Shown here one piece after another: positions 25,775 through 33,962 of a DNA stretch of 56,916 nucleotides (the stretch's first letter is position 1; the number at the start of each line of letters is the position of its first letter). A program made the translations under genes and the position numbers. Origin of the DNA: Lentisphaeria bacterium UBA1732 (GTDB lineage: Bacteria > Verrucomicrobiota > Lentisphaeria > Victivallales > UBA1829); assembly GCA_002315855.1 (NCBI GenBank), contig DCIG01000070.1, forward strand, positions 1-56,916, in the 5' to 3' direction. The notes under the pieces were generated by a model. That model saw nothing but the letters and a program-made list of their open reading frames with translations. It had not been told where the DNA came from and did not search any database.

Positions 25775-26650
25775 ATGTCTGACAAATTAATGCTTGGTTT
25801 GCCGAAAGGCAGTCTGGAAGAATCAACAACCGCTTTGTTTGCCAAAGCGGGGTACAAAATACAGATCAGTTCGCGATCTCTGTATCCTGTAATCGACGAT
25901 CCTGAAATCGATTGTATGCTGCTCCGTGCGCAGGAGATGGCAATGTTCGTGGAAGAAGGGATGCTGGACTGCGGACTGACCGGATATGACTGGATTAAAG
26001 AGCATAACGCCGATGTGGTGGAAGTGTGCGAACTGGTGTACGGCAAAGTGGGACGCAACCCGCTGCGCTGGGTGCTGGCCGTGCCGGAAGATTCGCCCAT
26101 CACCTGCGTGGAAGATTTGCAGGGAAAGCGGATTTCGACCGAAGCTGTGGGGATGACCAAGAATTATCTTGCAGAACACGGAGTTACCGCACGAGTGGAT
26201 TTCTCATGGGGAGCGACCGAGGTCAAACCGCCGCGTTTCGCCGACGCCATCGTGGAAATCACGGAGACGGGAAGCAGTCTGCGTGCCAATCACCTGAAAA
26301 TCATTGATACGGTCTGTACGACGACGACACGATTCATCGCGAACAAAGCGGCCATGGAAGATCCGTTCAAGGCCGCAAAAATCAAACATATCGCACTGCT
26401 TCTGAAAGCCGTGCTGGAGGCAGAGGGCAAAGTGGCTTTGATGCTGAACGTACAGGAAAAAGATTTGAAGAATATCCTGGAGTCGCTCCCTGCACTGCAC
26501 CGTCCGACGGTGTCCAGTCTTTCGGAACCGGGCTGGTATGCGCTCAATACCATCGTAGACGAAAAGCTGGTGCGCGATTTGATACCGGCTCTGAAAGAAC
26601 TGAATGCAACGGGAATCGTGGAATACCCGCTGAACAAGCTGATTCCCTGA
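25775..26650 (+). CDS. hisG: ATP phosphoribosyltransferase, long form
   Basis: HisG joins ATP and PRPP in the first step of histidine synthesis. The 291-residue protein is of the long type with a C-terminal ACT-like regulatory domain (about 215-291, KHIALLLKAVLEAEGKVALMLNV), so it should not need HisZ. Family motifs: LGLPKGSLEE, DCGLTGYDW, and the PRPP loop EITETGSSLRANHL. AAGGA lies 9 bases before the ATG. No other his genes are adjacent, so it is a detached his gene; a glycosyltransferase gene follows by 39 bases. Confidence 0.96.
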   Translation: MSDKLMLGLPKGSLEESTTALFAKAGYKIQISSRSLYPVIDDPEIDCMLLRAQEMAMFVEEGMLDCGLTGYDWIKEHNADVVEVCELVYGKVGRNPLRWVLAVPEDSPITCVEDLQGKRISTEAVGMTKNYLAEHGVTARVDFSWGATEVKPPRFADAIVEITETGSSLRANHLKIIDTVCTTTTRFIANKAAMEDPFKAAKIKHIALLLKAVLEAEGKVALMLNVQEKDLKNILESLPALHRPTVSSLSEPGWYALNTIVDEKLVRDLIPALKELNATGIVEYPLNKLIP

Positions 26651-26689
26651 TTGAACTGTCATTTCGGACGAAATGCAGGATAAAGAATC

Positions 26690-28237
26690 ATGACGTGGAA
26701 GTCTCAGAAAGAGAACCGGAACGAGACGGGGCATGGGAACGCCATGCGCCGTTTCTTCCTGTTTTTTCTGGGGTGGCAGGTCGTCTGCTGGACGATTCTG
26801 CCGCGATTTACGCTCCGTGTCCTGCCGCTGGATGCACTGGAAGCACTGACCTGGGGACGAGGTTTCTCTCTAGGAAACTCGAAACATCCGCCGCTTTCGG
26901 GGTGGGTGGCAGGAGCAGTTGATTGGCTGACATGCCAATCCGACTGGGGAATTTACTGCCTCAGTCAGATTTTTGTTGTACTGGGGCTGTATTACTGCTA
27001 CCGGGTGGCAAGGCTGTTCTTCGATGAAGAGAAGGCAATCACCGCAGCCCTGCTGGAAACCCTGATTTTCTACTATAATTTCACGACGCCAGAGTTCAAC
27101 GTCAATGTGATGCTTCTGGCGCTGTGGCCGATGACGGCATATTACTGCTTGCAGGGAATCCGGTGCAACCGGATGCGGGACTGGGTGATGTTCGGCGTAA
27201 CGGCCGGGTTGAGCTTCCTGACCAAGTACGTGAGCGGTCTGCTGTTCGTGGCACTCTTCGCAATCCTGCTGAAGGGTATGCCCGCGCAAAAGAAGAAATA
27301 CGGACGGACCTTCTGGGGAATGTTCGGACCTTATGCGGCGGTCATCACGGGGACGCTGGTGATTTTGCCGCATGTGCTGTGGGCGGCATCCGAAGGATTC
27401 CCGACACTGGAGTATGTGCAGACCCGCGCGGAATACGGAGAAGATATTACAGCCATAACCATTTATGTGGTGCGTCCGCTGATTTTTCTCATGGGGTTTG
27501 CGGTGCCGTGGATTCTGCCTGCGGGAGTGCTGTGCTTCAGCCGGAAGACGTGGAAAATATTCGGAAAGCCGGCGAATGAGAATGCAAGGAAAGCCTTTGC
27601 AACCGGGGGGCTTCTGATGCTGATACCGGTTTCCATTCTGTTTTTCGGGGTGATGTTCGGAGCGGCGGGACGGACGATGTGGCTGTCAACGCTGTTTTTC
27701 CCGCTGGGGCTGGTGATGGTGTCGCTGATGCCGGAACATTGGAGCGAAGAGGGAAAACGTCGATTCCAGAGAGCCGTGAGTTTCTTTTTTGCGTTGGCGT
27801 GTGCGGTGTACCTTATCGCGAATCTGACGCATACGAGTATTCGCAAAGATTTCAATGCGAAAGAGTTTGCGACATACTACGAAAAACTTTACGAAAGCGA
27901 AACGGGGCAAAATCTGGCAGTGGCCTGCGGAGATGTGTTTTTCTCCGGGGTGATGTCGCATTATGCACCGTCACATCCATACGGATGTATCTACAATAAT
28001 CCGAGCGAGGTCAAGCGAATGACCCCGCTGATTCGTCAAAACGGAGCATTGGCGATTTCCGACGCGACAGGGGACGTTGAGTTCTGCACGCAGAGATTCG
28101 GGATGACCGTACATGACGAACTATCAATCAACACAAGCTCTTATCAGGCACTATTCGGAAAGAAGAAAGAGCGAACAATCTACTATGCGTATTTGCCGCC
28201 GTCATTTGCCGCGAGGGGAGACGAGGCGACAAAATGA
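26690..28237 (+). CDS. GT39/ArnT-like membrane glycosyltransferase
   Basis: The 515-residue integral membrane protein has about 10-12 hydrophobic helices. The first periplasmic loop carries the PMT_2-type acidic motif (DALEALTWGRGF) followed by KHPPLSGW, as in lipid-linked sugar transferases of the ArnT/GT39 group. A soluble C-terminal domain (from about 390) follows. These enzymes transfer sugars from polyprenyl-phosphate carriers to lipid A, proteins or glycans in the periplasm; the acceptor is unknown. AGGA lies about 9 bases before the ATG. Confidence 0.85.
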   Translation: MTWKSQKENRNETGHGNAMRRFFLFFLGWQVVCWTILPRFTLRVLPLDALEALTWGRGFSLGNSKHPPLSGWVAGAVDWLTCQSDWGIYCLSQIFVVLGLYYCYRVARLFFDEEKAITAALLETLIFYYNFTTPEFNVNVMLLALWPMTAYYCLQGIRCNRMRDWVMFGVTAGLSFLTKYVSGLLFVALFAILLKGMPAQKKKYGRTFWGMFGPYAAVITGTLVILPHVLWAASEGFPTLEYVQTRAEYGEDITAITIYVVRPLIFLMGFAVPWILPAGVLCFSRKTWKIFGKPANENARKAFATGGLLMLIPVSILFFGVMFGAAGRTMWLSTLFFPLGLVMVSLMPEHWSEEGKRRFQRAVSFFFALACAVYLIANLTHTSIRKDFNAKEFATYYEKLYESETGQNLAVACGDVFFSGVMSHYAPSHPYGCIYNNPSEVKRMTPLIRQNGALAISDATGDVEFCTQRFGMTVHDELSINTSSYQALFGKKKERTIYYAYLPPSFAARGDEATK

Positions 28238-28308
28238 GCAGAGAGGAACCTGAAAATGATTCAAACTGAGCCGATTATGTTAAAAACCGCGACAGAGGGA
28301 GGCAACTC

Positions 28309-30591
28309 ATGCAAACAATTCTGATTGTCCTGCTGTGCATAGCGGCATTTCTGCTGATTTCGGGAATCAGTTTCTATTTATTTCCGTACCAGTGCCTGAA
28401 ACTGTCTGTTTTCATATTGCGGCATACGTGCTATACGGTGAGATTGAACGGAGGGGAACGAGTTCCGAAAAAAGGCCCCGCAATGCTTGTGGCAAACCAT
28501 GTGTCGATTCTGGATTCGGTGATGCTGATCGGGCTGACGAACCGCAGAATTCACTTCATGATGCATTCGGAATTTTACAACATGCGTTATCTGCATTCGG
28601 TGTGGGTGCGCATGAATGTGATTCAGGTGCCGACATCGGGGCATCCGAAAAAGATGCAGGAATTTCTGGAAAAGACGCGGGAACTGCTTCGCAACGGGGA
28701 ACTGGTCTGCGTATTTCCTGAAGGAGCGGTGTCCGGCAACGGATTGATTATGCAGTTCAAGAAAGGTCTGTCGCGAATGCTTCCGCAGGATGTGCAAGTG
28801 CCGATTCTGCCGGTGAGAATCGGGATGCTGTGGGGGAGTATGTTTGCATTTTACGAGGGGAAACTGAGATTCAGTATGCCGCATCAGTTTCCGATTCCGG
28901 TATCTGTGTCGGTGGGAGAGCCGATACACGAGACACTGACGCCGTTCCAACTGCATCAGCTGATTTCCGAAATGGGAGCGGATGCGGAAAATGAGGGATT
29001 CCCCAGCGAACGGACGATACATTATTCCTTCGCCCGCCGTGCAAAGCACCGTCCTCTGCATTGTTCGTACAAGAATGCGGACGAAAAGGGAGAATACGAT
29101 ATTCAACTGCTGATCAAGTCGCTGATTCTGTCCCGTGCAATCCGAAAACTCTGCGAAGAACGGAATTGCGGGAAGTATATCGGAGTATTCCTGCCAAACT
29201 GCGTGAATATGACGGCGGTGCTGTACGGGATTTTATTCTCGGACCACATTCCGGCGATTCTGAACTATTCCGTAGGAGAAAAGGCGCGGAACTGTTCGAT
29301 AGAGAAGGCCGACCTGAAACTCATTCTGACGAGCCGGAAATTTCTGGCAAAACTGAAGATAGAACCGACGGAGAAATTTTTCGCGCTGGAAGATCTGAAG
29401 CCATACGTAACACCTGCGTTGAAACGGTCAGTCATTTTTGATGTACTTCTCCTGCCGTCGCGTCTTCTGCTGAGTAAATATGCGCCGCTGACCTGGAAAG
29501 ACAGCCTGAATGATGCTGTGCTGCTGTTCTCCAGCGGGTCCACGGGGATGCCGAAGGGAATCATGCTGACGCATCACAATCTGAACGCAAACTTCTTCAA
29601 TTTCTGGCGAATCTGCAACTGGTCGCCGAAAGATACGGTGGTGGGCAATCTGCCGCTGTTCCACGCGTTCGGCTTTATGATTGGATTTGCACTGCAAAGC
29701 CTGTGCGGAACAAGAGTTACCTATCTGATTAATCCTTTGGATGCGGCGGGTGTGTGCAACGCCGTGGAGCAGGATAAGCTGACCCTGCTGATAGCGACAC
29801 CGACATTCCTGCAAACGTATCTGCGCAAACTGAAACCGCATCAGTTCGACACCCTGCGCCTGATTATCACGGGTGCAGAGAAACTGCGAACCGACATTTC
29901 CAACAAGGTGAAAGAGGCAACCGGGCTGATTGTTACCGAGGGATTCGGGTGCACCGAGCTTTCGCCGATTGTGGCAATCAATCTGTCGCAATCGCTGTTC
30001 CGTCTGGGACGCGAATGCGGGCAGCCGGGCAGTGTGGGCGCACCGCTTCCGGGGATTCACGTGAAAATCGTTGATCCCGATACTTTCGAGGAACTGCCCG
30101 AAAACACACCGGGACTGATGCTGGTGAAAGGCGGACTGGTCATGAAAGGGTATCTGAACGATCCGGAACTGACCGCAAAGGTCATCAAGGACGGATATTA
30201 CAATACGGGCGATATTGCAAGCATGAGTCCGAACGGCTATCTGACCATTACGGGGCGTCTGTCGCGGTTCAGCAAGATTGCGGGAGAAATGGTTCCGCAC
30301 GAGCTGGTGGAAATGGCAATCAGCGAAATTCTGGGCAGTGAAAAGCGCGATGTGGCTGTGTGCGGTGCCAAGGATGCACGGCGCGGCGAAAAACTGATTG
30401 TATTCTATTCCAATGAATCGCTGGTACCGGAAGCAATCATAGAGGAACTGCAGAAGCGCGATATGGCGCCGCTGTGGATTCCGAAAGCAAGCGATTTCAT
30501 CAAGCTGGAACAGATTCCGCTGCTGGGCACAGGCAAGATTGATTTGCAGAAAATCAATGTCATGGCTCAGGAATACGGGGACCCCATCTGA
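28309..30591 (+). CDS. aas: Bifunctional acyltransferase/acyl-ACP synthetase (Aas-like)
   Basis: The 760-residue fusion has an N-terminal membrane helix (1-25) and a PlsC domain with NHVSILD (acyltransferase HX4D box, about 63-69) and FPEGAVSGNG (about 138). A full AMP-dependent ligase domain follows, with the P-loop FSSGSTGMPKGIMLTHHN (about 406-423), EGFGCTELSP, YNTGDIA and a late GTGKIDLQ. In E. coli Aas reacylates 2-acyl-lysophospholipids using acyl-ACP made by its ligase half. GGGAGG lies 8 bases before the ATG. Confidence 0.92.
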   Translation: MQTILIVLLCIAAFLLISGISFYLFPYQCLKLSVFILRHTCYTVRLNGGERVPKKGPAMLVANHVSILDSVMLIGLTNRRIHFMMHSEFYNMRYLHSVWVRMNVIQVPTSGHPKKMQEFLEKTRELLRNGELVCVFPEGAVSGNGLIMQFKKGLSRMLPQDVQVPILPVRIGMLWGSMFAFYEGKLRFSMPHQFPIPVSVSVGEPIHETLTPFQLHQLISEMGADAENEGFPSERTIHYSFARRAKHRPLHCSYKNADEKGEYDIQLLIKSLILSRAIRKLCEERNCGKYIGVFLPNCVNMTAVLYGILFSDHIPAILNYSVGEKARNCSIEKADLKLILTSRKFLAKLKIEPTEKFFALEDLKPYVTPALKRSVIFDVLLLPSRLLLSKYAPLTWKDSLNDAVLLFSSGSTGMPKGIMLTHHNLNANFFNFWRICNWSPKDTVVGNLPLFHAFGFMIGFALQSLCGTRVTYLINPLDAAGVCNAVEQDKLTLLIATPTFLQTYLRKLKPHQFDTLRLIITGAEKLRTDISNKVKEATGLIVTEGFGCTELSPIVAINLSQSLFRLGRECGQPGSVGAPLPGIHVKIVDPDTFEELPENTPGLMLVKGGLVMKGYLNDPELTAKVIKDGYYNTGDIASMSPNGYLTITGRLSRFSKIAGEMVPHELVEMAISEILGSEKRDVAVCGAKDARRGEKLIVFYSNESLVPEAIIEELQKRDMAPLWIPKASDFIKLEQIPLLGTGKIDLQKINVMAQEYGDPI

Positions 30592-30602
30592 TTATCTTGT
30601 CA

Positions 30603-30703
30603 ATCAGCTCTGATTTCAACCGAATATCCCGCAGTGCCGCCGGGACTCTGTGGAAAACGCAAGGACGTGAATGACGGCTTCCGCGGGATTTTGAATTCAT
30701 CAT
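30603..30703. repeat. Divergent copy of the dispersed palindromic repeat
   Basis: GCTCTGATTTCAA (30607-30619) and a partly complementary GGGATTTTGAATTCATCA (about 30685-30702) surround a GC-rich centre with CCCGCAG and CGCGGG. It is the most diverged member, placed between aas and folE, and may act as the aas terminator. Confidence 0.4.
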
Positions 30704-30716
30704 AGGAGTGCATGAT

Positions 30717-31301
30717 ATGCCATGCAAAAAGAAAGAAGCAGCAAAAGCAGTGTCTGATGCTGTTCGTGAAGCACATTTTCTGGAAATACTGAAAGATTTG
30801 GGAGAGAATCCCGAACGGGAAGGCCTGGTGGAAACGCCTCGCCGAATGCGGACGGCCTACGAGGAGATATTCGCGGGTTACAAGATGTCTCCGAAAGAGA
30901 TATTGAAGACGTTCAAGGAGGATGTCTGCGAGGAAATGATTGTGTTGAAAAACTGCGAGTTTTTCTCGATGTGCGAACATCATTTCTTTCCATTTTTCGG
31001 GCATGTGTCCATCGGGTATCTGCCGAACGAACGGATTGCGGGCATTTCCAAACTGGCTCGCCTGACGGACTGCTTCGCACGGCGTTTGCAGATACAGGAA
31101 CGCATGACATCCCAAATTGCGGATGCCATCATGACGGAACTTGATGCGAAAGGCGTATACGTGCTCTGTGAAGCGACACACTTCTGCATGACAAGCCGTG
31201 GTGTGCGAAAAATGGATGCCGGCATGATGACTTCGGCAATCCGGGGGGTATTCCGCGACAATGCAGAATTACGGGCATCCTTTCTGTCCATGGTGCGGTA
31301 A
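30717..31301 (+). CDS. folE: GTP cyclohydrolase I
   Basis: FolE converts GTP to 7,8-dihydroneopterin triphosphate, the entry to folate and to queuosine precursors. The 194-residue protein shows GENPEREGLVETPRRM, zinc ligands in SMCEHHFFPF (Cys and His), HVSIGYLPN, GISKLARLTDCFARRLQIQE, and EATHFCMTSRG with the third zinc Cys and substrate residues. AGGAG lies 8 bases before the ATG at 30717; a GTG at 30708 overlaps that site and is unlikely. Confidence 0.97.
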   Translation: MPCKKKEAAKAVSDAVREAHFLEILKDLGENPEREGLVETPRRMRTAYEEIFAGYKMSPKEILKTFKEDVCEEMIVLKNCEFFSMCEHHFFPFFGHVSIGYLPNERIAGISKLARLTDCFARRLQIQERMTSQIADAIMTELDAKGVYVLCEATHFCMTSRGVRKMDAGMMTSAIRGVFRDNAELRASFLSMVR

Positions 31302-31609
31302 GCTGACGTGATGTTTTCAAAAAGGGATGAAAGTTTTTTTCAAAGGAGAAAGCGTAAAATCGGCAGAAAGGAGTGAAAAAAGAAAGGAAGATGACAGAAA
31401 AAGTTCTTTTTCCCAAAGTTTTTTCAAATTTTCATTTTCATTTTTCATTTCTGTTGCTATATTGTATAGAGGACTTATTTCAAACGCACTGCGTGATGTT
31501 TTGAAATCAGTTCTTAAGAGTTGATTTCAAACTCCTGCGTGATATTTTGAAATCAGCTCTACAGTATGTTTTTTCAATCAAAATCGATATGAATGAAGGA
31601 GTCGTTTCC
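31302..31609. other. Non-coding gap between folE and LysM lipoprotein gene
   Basis: The 308 bases are AT-rich, with long T/A runs near 31320-31440 and two adjacent palindromic repeat copies (31468-31561). TATATT at 31458-31463 has a weak TTTTCA 17 bases upstream and could be a promoter. No gene is supported. Confidence 0.6.
31468..31561. repeat. Two tandem copies of the dispersed palindromic repeat
   Basis: Copy 1 (31468-31515) pairs ATTTCAAA with TTTTGAAATCAGTTCTT; copy 2 (31516-31561) pairs AAGAGTTGATTTCAAA with TTTTGAAATCAGCTCTA around CTCCTGCGTGATA. Both centres contain CTGCGTGAT. They lie about 50 bases before the LysM lipoprotein ATG. Confidence 0.85.
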
Positions 31610-32458
31610 ATGTCTTTCGGTAAGTTTGTTACACTGTCTGTTGCCGCAGTCTGTGCACTCGGTTTTGTTTCCTGCAAAGATTACGTCGGCAAGGAAGCAT
31701 CGCATCCTCTTTATATGAAATCCATGACTGCAAAGGCGAATAAGTCCTATGCAGAAGCCGCCGCCGCCCTGGAAGACTTTCTGGTGGTGTGTCCGCAGTC
31801 GCCCAAGGCGCATCGCGATTTGGCTGAAATCTATATGGACAATCTGCAAGACTATGAATCTGCGGTGGCACATTTCCGCCGTTATGCCGCATTGTCGAAA
31901 GCGACCATGACAGCCGAAGAGGAAAAGGCCCTGCGGGATTATGTCCAGCTCTGCCGCAGAAAAGAGTTTGAAATCTATCGTATGCAGAACGGAATCAAGC
32001 TTGCATCGGAGAGTCCGATTTCGGTTGAAAAAGCGAATGCGCTGAAAGCCGAAAATGACGGATACCGTACACTTTTACAGCAGTTCAGCGAAAACGAGAA
32101 GAAACTGATTGCCCAGAAGAACGAGCTTCAGAAGCGTTTGGACGAGGCAGTGGCAGCCGCCAATAAAGCCGCATCCGCCAAGACTGCGGCGGCATCCACA
32201 GCAAAACCTGCGACAGCGGCATCTGAAAAACCTGTGGCAGCTTCCGGCAAGACGGAAACAGCGGCATCCGGCGGAGAGGCCAAAAACCAGCGCACCTACA
32301 CGGTTCAAAAGGGTGATGGTCTCCAGCTGATTGCGAAGAAAGTTTACGGGTCTGCACGGCACTGGAAACTGATTGAAGAAGCCAACAAGGATGCACTGGG
32401 TGCAAATCTGAATATCAAGGTCGGTCAAGTTCTGGTCATTCCGGCAATCCCGGAATAA
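31610..32458 (+). CDS. LysM-domain lipoprotein with TPR-like and coiled-coil regions
   Basis: The 282-residue product has a lipoprotein signal with Cys22 (GFVSC), a TPR-like helical part (about 40-115, NKSYAEAAAALEDFLVVCPQSPKAHRDLAEIYMDNLQDYESAV), and a coiled coil (about 150-195). An Ala/Lys/Thr linker and a C-terminal LysM domain (about 232-280, RTYTVQKGDGLQLIAKKVYG, VLVIPAIPE) follow. LysM binds peptidoglycan, so the protein probably bridges a membrane and the cell wall. GAAGGAG lies 8 bases before the ATG. A lipoprotein gene follows by 96 bases. Confidence 0.85.
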   Translation: MSFGKFVTLSVAAVCALGFVSCKDYVGKEASHPLYMKSMTAKANKSYAEAAAALEDFLVVCPQSPKAHRDLAEIYMDNLQDYESAVAHFRRYAALSKATMTAEEEKALRDYVQLCRRKEFEIYRMQNGIKLASESPISVEKANALKAENDGYRTLLQQFSENEKKLIAQKNELQKRLDEAVAAANKAASAKTAAASTAKPATAASEKPVAASGKTETAASGGEAKNQRTYTVQKGDGLQLIAKKVYGSARHWKLIEEANKDALGANLNIKVGQVLVIPAIPE

Positions 32459-32554
32459 ATTCCGGCAGATTCTGAGCTTGAATTCCCGGCGAGTCATCGA
32501 AGAAAACGGGTGAACTGCGTTGAAATGTGCATTTGAAACAGAAAGGAAAACACG

Positions 32555-33190
32555 ATGAAATTATTCAGAATTGCGTCATTGCATTCATGGATTCCCCGCA
32601 GTTTGGCGGCAGTTTCCGCTGCGATTCTGCTGTCCACAACGCTGTCGTGCGGACTTCTATTAAATGATGCAAAGCAAATCAATACGTTTGATTTGAAATA
32701 TTCCGAGGCAAAGGAAAAGCATCCGTATTCATTGGAAATCAGAACGTTCAATGGAAATTCGCGTTCCAAGATGACCTGGCGGACAGATGGTCAGAAAGTC
32801 GAAGTCGATGAACTGAACCGCTGGAATTATCCGCCTGAAGTATTGCTGACGCAATATCTTTCCGCGTATTTTTCGGACAACAATATCGACGGAGCGCCCG
32901 GCAAAGTGCCGAATTTCATCGTGAGCGGAAATGTGCTTTCCTGCGATTTCGATTTGGAACATAAAAAAGTCAATATGCTGATTCGCTACTCCGTCATGTC
33001 GCCGATGTCTCTTGAGTCGGAAGTGAACGGGGCACGTTATTTTTCCGAGGATGCGAAAGAAGCAACCCCGGAAGAGTTCGCGAAAATCGTGAGCGACTGC
33101 GCCAGACAGTTTGCCGAAAATGTAAACCGGATCATCATGAATCAGCTGAAGGAAACAAACGCCCAAAAGGAAGCGTTCGTGAGGGACTGA
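32555..33190 (+). CDS. PqiC/YmbA-like ABC-transport auxiliary lipoprotein
   Basis: The 211-residue product has an N-terminal signal with a possible lipidated Cys32 (TLSC). The mature part resembles the ABC-type transport auxiliary family: an early SLEIRTF strand, a KMTWRTDGQKVEVDELNRWNYPPEVLLTQYL segment equivalent to the family's 'srWaxpp' region, and a late helix. PqiC-type proteins work with MlaD-domain proteins in lipid transport between membranes. No MCE or permease gene is adjacent, so the assignment rests on sequence style alone. A strong terminator follows. Confidence 0.6.
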   Translation: MKLFRIASLHSWIPRSLAAVSAAILLSTTLSCGLLLNDAKQINTFDLKYSEAKEKHPYSLEIRTFNGNSRSKMTWRTDGQKVEVDELNRWNYPPEVLLTQYLSAYFSDNNIDGAPGKVPNFIVSGNVLSCDFDLEHKKVNMLIRYSVMSPMSLESEVNGARYFSEDAKEATPEEFAKIVSDCARQFAENVNRIIMNQLKETNAQKEAFVRD

Positions 33191-33213
33191 TTCTGAAATT
33201 GTCTCCAATCAAA

Positions 33214-33256
33214 GATTCATGCATTCTCTTTCCGGGACTGCATGAATCATTTTTTT
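33214..33256 (+). terminator. Strong intrinsic terminator after the PqiC-like gene
   Basis: Perfect 10-base arms GATTCATGCA (33214-33223) and TGCATGAATC (33239-33248) with a 15-base loop are followed by a run of seven T. Confidence 0.92.
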
Positions 33257-33332
33257 GCGTAAAACCATCAAAATCGTTTTCTTCACAGATCAGCATTTGT
33301 CAAATTCAATGTACATTTTTTTACGCTGAATG

Positions 33333-33370
33333 TGCGTTTACTTTGACAAACGTTGCGTTTACTTTGACAA
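33333..33370. repeat. 17-bp direct repeat, 21-bp period
   Basis: TGCGTTTACTTTGACAA occurs at 33333-33349 and 33354-33370. The two-turn spacing suits a dimeric DNA-binding protein on one face of the helix. An inverted TTTGTCAAA lies just before it (about 33296). Confidence 0.7.
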
Positions 33371-33523
33371 GTAACCCAAAATTTTTCAATCAGTTAGGAT
33401 CACTCCCCCAGTCTCGCAATCGCATTTTGACATCAACTTGTGAGAGCTAAAAACAAAAGAGCTGCGGGGGGGGACAACCCGAATAAAAAAAGAGGCAACA
33501 GCTTATCAGAAACTGCTGCCATT

Positions 33524-33689
33524 AAGCTGATTTCAAAAGTCCTGCTGGGAACTTTGAAAATCTCTTCGGCATTTGTCAAGAGAGCGTTTTCGGCGGTTGC
33601 GTTCCAAGCAGCCACCTCAAACTATTCCCGCCAACTGCGCGAAGATTTTTATCAAATTTTTCCGCCAAAGATGTTTGAAATCAGCTCTT
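33524..33689. repeat. Large copy of the dispersed palindromic repeat
   Basis: The outer arms AAGCTGATTTCAAA (33524-33537) and TTTGAAATCAGCTCTT (33674-33689) flank 136 bases. A complete short copy (33524-33566, arms around CCTGCTGGGA) lies inside the left end. The layout looks like two elements, or one with an insert. Confidence 0.75.
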
Positions 33690-33732
33690 CCTGAGAAAAA
33701 AGGCAAAAAAGTAAATATTTTCAAAATACGGC

Positions 33733-33761
33733 TTGACAAAGGGGGAATTGTGCTGTATAAT
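33733..33761 (+). promoter_or_regulatory. Perfect-consensus sigma70 promoter
   Basis: TTGACA (33733-33738), a 17-base spacer and TATAAT (33756-33761) match consensus exactly. The start site would be near 33768, giving a leader of about 195 nt to the ATG at 33963. It heads the propeller gene and possibly the large operon behind it. Confidence 0.92.
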
Positions 33762-33962
33762 AAAGGAAAATAAAAAGAAACAATTATTTTTTTGTTTTTC
33801 TGCTGAAGACGATGAGTCCAAGAGAGAAGAACGGGACGAAATAATTGATTTCAGGCAGCAACCAATACGGTATTGATATCAAACAGTGTTTGATTGATGT
33901 ATCGCAACAAACTCAGTCCGCAAAAAGGCGCGACTGCCGTTATTCACGAGGAGCAAGACACC

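Larger units (their letters stand above)
33257..33732. other. Repeat-rich non-coding region
   Basis: No gene is supported here. It holds a 17-bp direct repeat, a G9 run near 33465-33473, and a large copy of the dispersed palindrome. Short open frames cross the palindrome and lack credible ribosome-binding sites. Confidence 0.6.

Noticed and set aside
28234..28269. 11-codon ATG frame overlapping the glycosyltransferase stop (ATGA)
   Set aside because: Too short to support; no Shine-Dalgarno evidence, and the following aas gene has its own strong site.
33440..33694. 84-codon open frame
   Set aside because: It runs through the dispersed palindromic repeat, so its sequence is explained by that element, and it lacks a good ribosome-binding site.
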